Of a stretch of 64,000 nt of DNA, positions 23,815 to 36,500 are shown piece by piece. Position 1 is the stretch's first letter; the number at the start of each line of letters is the position of its first letter. Made by a program: the position numbers and the translations under genes. The notes beneath the pieces were generated by a model, which made no database searches, was not told where the DNA came from, and saw only the letters and a list, made by a program, of their open reading frames with translations. Source of the stretch: Sialis fuliginosa (taxonomy: Eukaryota > Arthropoda > Insecta > Megaloptera > Sialidae); assembly GCA_961205875.1 (NCBI GenBank), contig OY540820.1, positions 6,944,001 through 7,008,000 on the forward strand, in the 5' to 3' direction.

Positions 23815-23980
23815 TAGCAGATGTATAAAAAAAATTTCTTCTGTTCAGCGACATAGAACTCAAGAACTATACATCATACAAACTTCACAATGTTCTTATT
23901 GTTAGAATGTGTTATATAGTCTAGTTTTTTTAAATATTAAAATTTCAAATCATTTTAATGAATCTTTTACTAATTACAGC
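23815..23980 (+). repeat. Copy of dispersed 'catagaactctggaa' repeat
   Basis: It contains cgacatagaactcaagaact, then acttcacaatgttctta, a gtgttatatagtctagtt block and gaaatttcaaatcatttta-like sequence (tttcaaatcattttaatgaatc). The same ordered blocks occur at 25975-26250 (both orientations), 40885-41435 (both orientations), 50255-50335 and 60389-60520. Confidence 0.6.
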
Positions 23981-24955
23981 CCATTGAGTTAAGTACCGAT
24001 ATTCTAACAGCAAGTGGACTGATATACACAAATTGATGCTAATATCTTTATTGTATATGAGCCCACAATTTAAACCTTAATCCACTTGATAATTGTGTTA
24101 AGAAATAAAAACATCACACATTTTTTTATCAATACTAGTGTTATAAAATTTATGATTTTAGAGATTTATCCCTGAAAACTAAAGTAAACGTGAACTATTT
24201 GCAGTTATAGAATAATAGAATTAAATAAAACTTAACAGATCAAGATAATAATAATAAAATGAAAGTATATATTCATAATACCAATGTTTTTATCATACTT
24301 TATGTAAAAGGTTGTATCAATTAAATGATTTATCTAAATGATTAGAAAATTTCACACATAAAACTAGATTAGATGGCGAACAATTTAAGATGATTCTGAA
24401 GTGTTTGACTTAAAGGCCCAGAGTACTATGTTGCTTAACATGAGATATTTTTTAAACGAATATGTTTTATGTTGACTATAAATTAATTTTTAATTTACTA
24501 AAAATTTTATAAATAATGCATCACATTAGTCAATACTATGTATATATTTAATATAAAATGTGTATGTATAGGCATATCTACAAAATAAAACATTTCAGCC
24601 TCATATATACATATGATGGACATTATACCAACATTCGTATGCAATATCGTCAGCGATCACGTTTCAGAAAAGTGTTTTAAAGATCCGCCTAAATTATAAT
24701 AATTGTATTCGACCGCTGACTAAGCATATTTAGAAAATATAACCTCACTATGAATAGAATTAATTTAATCAACAGATATGTATAACGATAATTGTAATTT
24801 TTGGTATCGAGCCATGTTTTAAAATGAAAATATAATATTGCACCTCATGAATTTTGTTGACAGAGTGAGGTTTTATTTATTATTTTACTCAAGTGCCCAA
24901 AATAATGTTCTATTATTAAATTAGAAATTAAACACCAGTGATGACATTTTATTTA

Positions 24956-24977
24956 CCCCCCCCCCCCCCCCCCCCCC
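24956..24977 (+). repeat. Homopolymer run of 22 C
   Basis: An uninterrupted run of 22 C in an otherwise AT-rich region. The complementary strand could form G-quadruplexes. The exact length is likely to be unreliable in the assembly. Confidence 0.95.
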
Positions 24978-25974
24978 ATATCCTATCAAAGTTTACAAAA
25001 GATGCATTTTTTACATGCTTTAAAATCTCATAACCGCAGAAAATCAGTGAAATTTAAATCGGTAAAATCCATTGTAAAGAAGAGGTTTAAATCTTTCTAA
25101 CATGTAATACAATTTTCAATTTTTTGGTAATTTCGAGGCATAATCACGTTTGCCAACTGATATTTTTACAGTAAAAGATTACTGCTTTACTAATTTGAAT
25201 GCTTTTGTGTTAATTATCAATTATTATTCTGTGCATTTTTTCTTCAACAAGTTTATTTAAAGTTAGGTTACTCTATATAATTTTTTGGAGTTGGTATTGT
25301 TGATTAAGTACTTAAAATTGTTGAAAAACTGACAAGTGTAAAACAGTTTTTTAAATTTTGAAATAAAAATGTTTGCACACCACTGTTTTAATCAATAAAT
25401 AAATATGACATTATAATTAAACAGATAAAGTAAAATTATACAAATTTAATAAAACAGATTAGAATAAATATCTAATAATTGATACTAAACGCGTTTAATA
25501 ATAATAATTTTGATACTTTTAAATGGAGCTTACATATTATTATTGTCTACTATTTATTATGTTTATTACAGTATAACATCAACTTACGAATATCAATAAA
25601 TATAATAGATTCAACAAAACAGGTTTCATTTTATACAAATTGTATTGAGACGATAAGTTAGATATTTATTCTTTAATCAAATCGTAGAATAATTTATAGT
25701 ATGGCCCATATTACATACACAAAAATTAGTACATATTTTAAATTGTATAACAAATGCAGAAATGCCATTCTGACTGCGAAAAATAAAATAAGCATGATTC
25801 AAAACAAATTCAAAAAAATATCTATTTCAGAAAACAATGAACAATATAAGAATGTTTCAATAAATCGATCAAAATTGACAAATTACATCTGACATAATTA
25901 AAAAATCACATATGCAAATCGGATTATTACATATCTCCCGGGTTCTGAAAAAAATTTAAAATCAATATCCTGTT

Positions 25975-26255
25975 TGGCCACATAGAACTCTGGAATTATA
26001 AATCACACACACTTCAGAGCAGTCTTAAAATGCACGTTATATAATCTAGTACTACAGATTGAAATTTCAAATCATTTAATTTTTATCAATACTGGTTTAC
26101 GACATTAAAGATTTGTTATGTACATTACATAAAGGGTGATACGAATGATTTGAAATTTTAATACAATAAACTAGACTATATAACGGACATTTTAAGATGG
26201 TTCCAAAGTTTCTATGATTTATAGTTACGGAGTACTATATGACCAAATACGCGAT
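25975..26255. mobile_element. Inverted pair of 'catagaactctggaa' repeat ends
   Basis: The left part (ttggccacatagaactctgg ... ttatataatctagta ... tttcaaatcatttaat) is repeated inverted on the right (atgatttgaaattttaa ... aaactagactatataacg ... gagtactatatgaccaaa). The short middle and facing ends suggest a small inverted-repeat element. There is no coding capacity. Confidence 0.55.
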
Positions 26256-26924
26256 TTTTTTGAATATTTTTTCCTATTTGGAATCGCAGTGAGATATATA
26301 AAAATACCTTAATACATGCATATGTAAATTTGGATTTTGTATCGAAGTTTACATTTATGGCTTGATTCACACCCACTCATTTAACTTTATAATGATAATT
26401 ATGTACTATTAAAACAATTGATATAAAAAGTTATTAAAACTAGAACAACAATTTTCTTTTACTGTCATGTACAACTATTTATGTCAATTTTTTCAGTAGA
26501 TATTTTAAACAATTTAGTCCTCATTTAATAAAAATAATAATAATTATTATATCACAAAGATCATACAAATTCCATAATATAAATATATCTCAGTTCTTCT
26601 CCACATGACAGTGAAATTAAATAAAGGATGGGGCAGAATTCACTTTATTACTTGAAAATAAAAAAAATCAGTTGGATTTATTCCATATTTTATTTAATAA
26701 GTGTGTAATTTAAACCGAAAGCTGCCCCACTCTGTATAACAAGTTTTATAACTTAAATTATAATAGATAACTATTAACTCTTTCAGGTTCAGCCTTAGTA
26801 TTATTGTACTGATAAATTTGCAGTAATTTATTTATTATATATGTATATTAACTGTCAAATAACTTTAAATAGCTGATTTTCATGAAACTAGATTTAATGC
26901 AGATAAATGACTGTTATAGTATCC

Positions 26925-27190
26925 AAAACACATAGTTAACTAGCTGTTATAATAAACTAAACAAGTAGATTATTGAAAGATAACTGACCGTAACTAAATA
27001 GGCAGTAAATCGACAGATAACTAACCAATAAAGTAAACTAAAGAGATTGTTAGTTGATAGAGGATAAGGCAGTTAATTGGCAAAACACTAGCTGTCAAAG
27101 TAAACTAAATCAATAGATAGGCAGTTAGTTGGCAGATAACCAACTGTTAAAGTAATATAAACAAGCAGTGAATTGACAGTTAAACATTAG
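26925..27190. repeat. Degenerate tandem repeat rich in 'gacagataactaacc'
   Basis: Five or six imperfect units of about 45-60 bp are built from phrases such as 'ggcagttagttggcagataa', 'aaagtaaactaaa' and 'agttaattggcaaaac'. The units have drifted and vary in length. It is non-coding. Confidence 0.5.
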
Positions 27191-27600
27191 AAAACTATTC
27201 TGTATGAAACCAATTATTAAAGTATATTTCTAACAGGCATATACCCCACATAACAGATGAAAAAAGCATTTAAAATTTAAAACAGGGGACTCCTTAAGTA
27301 ACTTTTTGATTTTAAGTTAAATACAATTATCTGTAGATGGCTACTGCAGTTTGAGCCCCCCCCACATATCATGTAAACATTGATACAAACCATCATAAAA
27401 TAAATACATTCGGCCTCCCCGATCAAGCGGTATAAATAATAATGTTCTGATATGACTACAGTTTAATAATTATATTTATAAATTATAATTTTGATTTACT
27501 ATTGAAAGATGATTAATATAATCACAGATAGGCATTAAATTTACAATACTTTATGTTAAAAATAACATTTTAAAATATACATATATATATTTATACATTA

Positions 27601-27886
27601 AAAAATAAAAACAAACTTGTTTGTTTAAACGTCAAAATTTATTAAAGAAGAGGAAACCGCAAGCTTTCGATTCACAGAATCATCGTCAGGCTATTAATAA
27701 AGATTTAAATTTGAGAAAGATGTCGTTATCTCAATAAAATTCATGAATTTTATTGAGATAACGACATCTTTCTCAAATTTAAATCTTTATTAATAGCCTG
27801 ACGATGATTCTGTGAATCGAAAGCTTGCGGTTTCCTCTTCTTTAATAAATTTTGACGTTTAAACAAACAAGTTTGTTTTTATTTTT
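27601..27886. repeat. Perfect 286-bp palindrome without spacer
   Basis: The 143-bp arms are exact reverse complements and meet at ATTCA|TGAAT (centre between 27743 and 27744). The arms contain gaggaaaccgcaagctttcg, then attcacagaatcatcgtcag. I compared the two arms base by base and found no mismatch; the match ends at 27600/27887. The arm sequence looks like a retroelement tail, which is inference. It could be a recent fold-back duplication or an assembly artefact. Confidence 0.9.
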
Positions 27887-29222
27887 ATTTAACGTCACTA
27901 CTATCATATTATATTTATACATTATTATAAATTCATTACAGTAGAAGTATTTTGCTTATTTCCTATTTAAATGCTATGAAAAATATTCTATTTTCCAATT
28001 CTCATTTGCTAGAAAACTTCCTTCGATTTAATTTTGGCAGTTACATAATATATTCAGTCGTCTTTATTTAAATGTATTTCGAAAAACAATTTATATTTTT
28101 TATCATACTTTCCATCGGATTCAAAACTGAAATATTCAGTCATATTTAATCCATAAAAACAAACATTTAAAAAATTTAAATCTTTTTTCCAATGCTTTTT
28201 GCAGATTGAATCCAAGAAAAAATTTAAAAATTGTAGATCAAATCTAAAAAATGATGATACTCAATACTCTAAAATAATATAGCATCAACAAATTATATCT
28301 AAAAAAAATATTTAACCCCCATGCATATTTACAAATTTTACATAAAAAACATGCATTTCAAAAAAATATTTTAACTACCCCATAACAAATAATGGATGAA
28401 TTTTCAATCAGTAAAATGCAATGGAAAATATAGATTTCAATCTGTAAAATGCTTTTCCTTTTCGATCTCATATGATCATTTGATTATTACAATTAGATAT
28501 TTTAAATCCAATGAATTTGAATTATTAAAGGATCCAGTACTTTTCTTGTTTTTCGGTTTCTTTGATAACATATAAAGTTTAAATTATAAAAAAATATTTA
28601 TTACATAATATTTAACAAAAAAAATCAGCTCACAAGCTAAATACAATTCCAGAATCAAGCCATAAGTACAAGAAATAGTTAAAAATTCAATTAAAACAAA
28701 AATATTAGACAATTACCTGATAAGCTATGATAAAAAAATCATTTTCTTATTCAAATACAGTAAATTCCAAGAAGAAGAAGAAGATAATAACCATCACTTT
28801 AAGTCTGTTTGATAAAAAGAGTAAAATCATCAAAATAACTGCCCATTTACTGTATATTGAATAACACGTATTTTATTCTTAAAAAGGTCATATTTTTAAT
28901 ATATATATTTTCAGCAAAGCGTATGCTGCAAGATAACTATATATTTTGTAATTCCTAAATATATTTTATATAATAAAAATATGGAACACATCAAATGACA
29001 AAAAGATGACCTTTTTAATCCTGCAAAATGTGACTGAAGTTTCAAAACAAAAATCTGTGGAATTTGTAAATGAATTTTTTTTTGTAAATCTTCAACCACA
29101 TCCGATTATATATATAGTTTTTTTTAATACATAAATATCTCCATCCGTTCTATCTGTATTGCCTAATAAACAAAAATTGTACACAAATTGTAATTAAAGT
29201 ACATTATTTTTATTTATTTTTT

Positions 29223-29814
29223 TGCGGCAGTGTTGAAATTTTCCTATCAATTATTTTGTAAATATTTATTATAAATATGGCAGGAAAGTAAATAAATATT
29301 ATATAAAGATGAAGTCACAGTCAAATTGATTGGATTTTTGATACGTAGCAGTTTCAAAAGTTTATATAAGACGAAAATATTAATTTTTTATTTCATTTTT
29401 TGCATATATATCAAAAACCATCGATTTCATAAAAAAATGTTGAGGGAATAAATCCAAAATCAGAAAATTCTCTACAAAAAAGATTCTGCACATTTTTACA
29501 TAGAACCGTTAGTTTCCATGAAAAATGTATGTATGAAGAAAACTGTTTTTTTTAGATTTGTTTTTTGTTCTTTAATTTAGAAAGCATTTTTTTTTACCCA
29601 GAGCTTTAAAAAAATTATTTTTCTTTATCAATAGAAAAGGCCCTAAATTGAAAACTTCCTTCCAAAAACAAAATTGAGGGCCCCCAATCAATAAAAATAA
29701 ATGAAAATTGAAATAACTTCTACTTTTATTTTATTATAAGACCTGCAACGTATTACAAATACAATAAATTTTGGTGAAAAACGAGCTTTTCACGGACATT
29801 TCAACACTGCCGCA
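29223..29814. mobile_element. 0.6-kb inverted-repeat element (MITE)
   Basis: The ends TGCGGCAGTGTTGAAAT and ATTTCAACACTGCCGCA are inverted repeats of about 17-20 bp. No target duplication was clear. The interior is AT-rich and non-coding. The superfamily is not assigned. Confidence 0.65.
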
Positions 29815-30541
29815 CAGAAACGCTACAATAAACAAAATATCGTGATTAATTTTGTTCATGTATCAATTACAAGCGTTTTGCATTATTATATTATTATTAT
29901 TATCGTGTGTACAATCAGCGAGAGCATTACACAACATTTTTATCGATAAATCTTTTTTATTTTTGCCGTTTTTTTTTTCGTTTTTAGTTTTTCAAAAACA
30001 AAGTGTCACATTTAATAAACGTCTCTGTTTGAACCTCGCTTTATTGTCTCTTAACACTCTGTTTTCGCACTGCCATTTGTTTTTAATATATTTATATATA
30101 TATTATACATATATATATAATATATCAGCTAAATAAATAACCGTTCACATTAGTTTCGACGACGATGATAATCAAAAATGCAACAAAATTTTTAAATCTT
30201 TGTAATAATTATTAACACTATATTCTTGATAATTCGCTGTAACAATCTTTCTCTTATTCTCCCTCCCTCTCGATAACACTATGTCTCTTCTACCGGCACA
30301 TCTGTAACTCTACAACATTACCGTTTTGTTTTTAATAATCTCCTTTCACTTATTCATATTATTTAATAACTAACAACATAAATAATTTCAACAAAATAAA
30401 CAATGACAAAAATAATATTCTTATCTTGAAGAAAAAACAACTTTAATTATAGACGACGGTGACCAATTCGACACTCAACATAACGTAACCTCGTTAATTA
30501 ACATAATTAAACCGCACACTTCTCTCACACCCACACACTTA

Positions 30542-33500
30542 TCACTGTTCACTGAAGTATTTCACTTTACCGGTACTCTGTTGGTTCACAATGTCCTCCC
30601 ATGCTGGAACAAATACATCAGAAAAACATTAATACTTGTCCTTGGAAAAGGTTATTCAATAAAGTGCCAGGTTTATTTATTTAACAGCTTATTTGCCAAG
30701 GCTTTAATGTATGTCCTATACAAACTGGAGGGTAATTTTAAGTCAACACTCTTTTTCTAAAACACCTAACTTTAAAGGTGATTTTTTAAGTTCTTCCCTA
30801 ATTTTACAACACAGTTTTAATTACAATATGTTAAAGAAGCAAAATTAAAATTTTTCTCTGATTTCTAATTAAATTCCTTGAGTTTTCCCTGACTACAAAC
30901 CAAATATCTTGATTTTTATCTAACTTTTGACCAAATTCCCTGACTTTACGACTTTACTGATTTTCAATCAAAAAAAAAAAAAACAATGCAAAAACATATG
31001 AAGTAACACCAATTAATATTAGTTAAAAATATTACAAAACATAAAATATCTCACCTAAACCGACAAATGTGACAATCTTTTCGTGATTATAATTCAACAC
31101 AGTTGCGGCGGCCGGTCCGTCTATCTTGCCCGGCACGACGCACCTTGCACCAGGTTCCTGGCCTCCGCTAGCAGTACTGCAAACGTCCTCGTTCGCACTA
31201 CAACTAACCGCAGGCACAACAACATTGTCTACATCACCGTTATCTCCGAGCAGTAACTTCTCATTCACCTCAAAACCAAACGTGATCCCCGACGAATCGC
31301 CCGACGATGCAAACTCTACATCATTCAGAATGATTACGGGTGGGCGACAAGTCGCAGACACAGGCACGGTCTTTTTCGACGTCGTCTTCTTGGCCATCGT
31401 CGCCGTCGTTTCCGATTGTGTCTGCTTAGATTGCTTTTTTGGTACGCTATCGCTATTACAACATTCTTGACTAGTGTTACTTATAGGACAATTTTTTTTG
31501 TTATTATCACAGCCTTTCGACTTGTTTTGTTTCACATCGCACTTTGATTTATCACTTTTCTTCGTCGCTGACATCGATACAGATACAGACACAGCGTTCT
31601 CCGGCTTTCCTTTAGAAGGAGGAGGCGGTACCGTCTTCTCCAAAGCAGGATACATCTCCTTATTCCTCTTGCTTTCGTTATATATCATCTTCGCTTCACT
31701 CAGATGCCTCGCCTCGATCTCGGTCACCGTGAATATCTTATCGCAGTTACTGTCATTGTAATAATTGCAACTGTCGATCAGATCGGGGAAGTTGTAATTT
31801 TTGGCGGGCATCAACTGTGGCCCGTTCTTTGGGACAACATTCTTCTCCTGCTTGGTTTCGGTCACGACCACGCTCGCGGTACCATTTGCCATACGTGCTA
31901 TGTCCGCATACGAAGCCTGGGGTGTTCCGCCGCTCGATGCAGACACCTGCTGCAAGGACGGTTTACTTGACGTAGACTCAACTGGGAGCGAGTGAACTGA
32001 ATCCAGATCGCTCGAGTCGTTGCTCTTGTCAGAAGGAGGCATTGAACATGTCGACTTCCTTCTATGTTCCGGGCTCTTCTGGAAGTACAGCATGTCCCCT
32101 TCGTGCGCTTGGAACTTTGACTGGTTGTAGTTGTCACCGCGTTGATAGTAATTGTTTCTACGGTTCTCCTCGTTGAAGAGGTTCCCCTGCCCACCGCCTC
32201 CGCTCGAGCTGCGACGTTTTTTGCTTTTCTTTTTCTTTGTAACGACCAAGAACTCAGAACTTTCTGTGGCAGTTATCTCGCCTGGGTTTCCTGTATTTGG
32301 TTCCGTATTTGTGTTGATTATATCCGGCTTGACTTTCTTCTTGATGTTGTTTTCATAATCTGTATTATTATCAGCGCAGTAATATTTCTGACCCTCTTCT
32401 GTCCCCCATGATCTTCGATCTCCTTTATTATTCTCAGTGAATGATTCATCGAATGTGGTTTGTTTCTTAGCCGTTCTTCTTATGTTTATATTAGCATTAT
32501 CTTCAGTTGTAAGATCTTCTAGTTTGGTTTTTGATATCTCTTCCAGAGAGTTTGATTTCTTGAGTTTCTCATTCTTGTCTTTTGATCTACGTTCGTTTGA
32601 ACGTTTCTTTGAGTTCTTGTCGTCGTCCTCTTTATAATTTTTGTTAGTCTTTAAATTATTCACGACGTGCTTATTGCTTTTAGGAGGTTTCTCGTTTGAG
32701 TTGGATTCGATGAACTTTACTAATGAATCGACATCTTTGTCGCCGCAATACCCTTTAATATCTTTTGGATCAAACTCGATCACATTACGGTCAGCCTTTG
32801 ATTTGGATTTCTGTTTTTTACGGTGGTCGTTACCCGACAGTGAACTGAAAGAATTTACGTTGTTGCCGTTTTCATCAAAAGACTTCTGGAACAGAAAAAA
32901 CATAATTAATAGATAGATAAATTTATTTATTTTTGTCTTGTACAAATAGAATGAAAAGTACAGAATATATATACAACAATTCAATTAATTAAACATAAAT
33001 TCATAAAAGTAAATACATAAAACAAAATTAATTACAAAAATGCATACATATTGATTACAAAAAAAATGTAAAGGCTAATATCTTTGATAGTAAAGTTATT
33101 TGTGATAGCTTAAATTATTTAAAAAATTAAAATTTTTTAAATTAAAAAAATCGAATTTTATTTGTTTTCTGTTACAGTGGCTTACCTCCTAAAGTTGCAG
33201 ATAATTATTAAATTAATTCATTAATAAACAATGAGATAAAAAAAAGGAAATTAACCCACTTTTTCGACACTAGAAGAATCTTTATTGTTTATGATCCACT
33301 TCTGGGGTAGGGCCAAGTTGGGTGTAAAGTTCAAGATGCTGAGGTTACGTGAAGTCACCGCCGCAGTCTCCATCTGCTGGCTGTCAACCATGCACTTAAC
33401 TGAGCTTGGAAGAGTCTCCAACATCGAGATCGTGATACTTGAGTCTATATCAGACGACAGACCACTAATCTTACGGTTCTCTGCCACTTCCAGACTAGCT

Positions 33501-36500
33501 CTTGTTGTGTAGTTTAATCTAAATAAAGAAAATTCTATTGTCACGTATTTTTTTTATTTTTCCGTGACCACATTCTAAATTCTTTAAATTTTTCAATTAT
33601 TACCTAATGTATTAGTTAATAATTACCTATATTTTCAATATAAATTGAAATAAAAATTACTTTAATTTTAATATACATGAGTTTAAGGGCTGTGTATTCT
33701 TTTAATTTTACTGGTGATGAAAGACCAAATGTGGATATTTTATTTTACAAATAATTGGGTGTTAATTAAGGATTGAAACTCGGCCAAATTATTATCTGTG
33801 GAGACACTTTACCCATTCTTATCCCCTTATAGCCTTTTTCACAAAATTATTTAAATAACTGCTGTCATTGATTTTTTATAAAATCACACTTGAATTCAAT
33901 CTTTCTATCTTTACCCTTCGAATTAATTGTAATATAATGACAATTTTTAACAAAACTGTGTTACATTGAAAAAGTGTCCCGCTAATTTTGACAAGCAGTA
34001 GATATATAACTCCCTGAAATAAAAAATAAAAAACTTGAATAAATCCCTGAATTTCCAGAATTTTTAATAAATTCCCTGAATTTCCAGAAAGTGGACACCC
34101 TGGAAAAAAAACAAAAACACAACAAAAAAAACTCACCTGGTAGCCGAAACCCTCGGAATGGGCTTCATCTCTGTGCCATCTTCTCCGTCATAGAACCTCT
34201 TCCTCTCAACGACATCCGTCCCGCTGCCGCCCATCAGCCCCTGTGTCTCATCCGGCTCAGCACTGCACAAGTCGCCCGCCGTGTACTCGGGCTTAACCTG
34301 GTGCTCCATTCTCGACACGACGGGCTTGTCGAATGTGATCTTGTCCAACGACGGCACGATGCTGTTGCACGACGGCAGGGACCCGCCCTCGCGCTGACGG
34401 GCACTCACCGAGCTCTTCTTGCGAGACGTACGCTTGCCTGCAGCGTGCTCGTTGCTCACCTGAACAGAAATAACGCTGCTCTAGATTCTGTTCGAGGATG
34501 TACTGAATAGGTTATCAATTACCTGATGGTAGAGGTTCTGCAGGGAGCCTCCGTGACTGTTCCTCTCTGCTGCCGATGTCTCCTTGGACCTACGGCTCCG
34601 TGGTTGTGAATATGCTGTGTTGTAATGACGGGCTACTTGAGAACCGGAAGCGTTAGTTGCCCTTTGGTTACGTTCATCTTCCTCAGCCTTCTCCAAAAGT
34701 TCCTTTTAATACAAACACCATAAGCTATAATATCTTAAACTTGGTAGAACCATAGAAGCCAAAAATTAATATAAATGAGTTTTACATTACAAGAAAATAT
34801 TTATATTTTCTTAACAAGATAAATAACTTATATTTTAATTTTCATGCTACTAGGTAAAATTTTGAATATAGAATTATATAAATCCCCGTCCTATTTATAT
34901 AATTTTTACTGAATTAAATAAGATTCTATATTCAGGAAAAAACAATTTTGTGTTTATTTTATCTAATCGTGGTCACGCATCAATAAAATAGACAGTATGA
35001 TAAAAAAAACAAATATTGTGTTCATGATTAGGTGAAATATCACAAACTACATCAATATCTTCTAGAATTTCTATTCAACTAATAAATGCAAAAAAAAAAT
35101 TGTACCCAACCTTGTGAATCAACTTTATTTGTCATATAATTAGTCATTTTACTGTCATTAATTTTTTTCATTTACAAATTGCAAAATATATTATTTTAGT
35201 ACCTCTTTTCCATATTTAATTTTGGGTTAATTTAAATTATAAATCACAATAGAAACTGCAAAATTAATACAAAGAAATAAAAAAAAAAGAATAAAATATA
35301 TAAATAACTAAATGACAACAGTTATAAAGCACATTTTGTCTTCAAAAATAATGACTGGCAACAATTACTCGACATATTTGGCATCAATTGCACTTTATTT
35401 CATAACAGAGTTGTCGGACCTATATAAAATAGAATACTCACTACACACAGAACTGGATATTTTACAAAATACATTACAAGTAAATAATTGAACTTCTTTC
35501 AACAATAATTTCAAATAAAATACTTGAAAACAATAACAAACTTTTACACTTAAGTACTAAAAGTATGTATCAAGTTATATCACTTGAATATTATTACATA
35601 AATAATTATTTTATTGATTGCTTATGACAACAGTGTTCATTGAGAATAGATAAACATACATTTATAGGTCTACAAAATAGATAACCCATATATTTTCTTT
35701 TTAAATTAATATTAGAAAAGAATAGACATACCAAGAATATTTCACTTTTGCCTTGTTTATCTTGAGGACATTTGTAACTAACTGCTTCTTCTAAAAGTTC
35801 CTTCAGTTGCCCATCGTTGAGATCCGACAGTTCCTTTTTCTGTGAAGAAATATACATTGGTAAGCCAAAATTGATAAAACTTAAAATTACATTGGCAACT
35901 AATTCAATGCAAAAATAAATAGAAACTATAGAAAAAGATTATTATTAAATTATTTTACTTTTATTCAAATCAGGGTTGCATAAAAATTCTAATTTATTTA
36001 TTATAACAAATTATATTATACTATTAGGTATTTTTAAATATTTTCTTTGCAATAAAAAAATGATGAGAAATATATATTTCTTATAATTTTTAATCAAAAT
36101 TGTGTTTATTTTCTTTAAACGTTTAATTTATAGAAATCAGTACAACCCTGATTAAAATTTAATATTTACATTCATACAAATACAATTATAGTAAAAAAAC
36201 AACAGTTTTATCAACTTTTTAGAATCCAAGTTAGCAATATTCATATTTTATTAAAGATTTTTAATTTCCTAACTTTTCCAGGTATTTGACTGTCTTTTTG
36301 AATTGTAATAAGGGCTTTTTATGTAATTATAAATCTAACATTTTAAATTTTAATTAAAAAAAACTTTTTTGTAAACAATCAATCACTGTATTTGTATTTC
36401 TTTACAACTAATGATTGTAATTTGTAATGTAGGTAGGTAGGTATATCAGTATAATATATCATGTAAGAAAAGTGTTGCATTATATTATTAAATAAAGAAT

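Larger units (their letters stand above)
22950..29222. other. Gene-poor AT-rich region between RPAIN and the 970-aa gene
   Basis: No coding exons with convincing composition and splice sites were found in these 6.3 kb. The region holds several copies of a dispersed 'catagaactctggaa' repeat, a long C run, a degenerate minisatellite and a perfect 286-bp palindrome, listed separately. Part of it could be a long 3' UTR of the - strand gene that ends at 30542. Confidence 0.5.

Noticed and set aside
29852-30136. 94-codon + frame beginning MFMYQLQAFCIIILLLLSC
   Set aside because: Hydrophobic start looks like a signal peptide, but the frame is a run of T-rich codons through low-complexity DNA, without splice support or similarity.
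31126-32916. Overlapping + strand frames opposite the large exon of the 970-aa gene
   Set aside because: Antisense shadows of a compositionally biased coding exon (Lys/Asn/Ser codons giving Phe/Leu/Ser-rich antisense).
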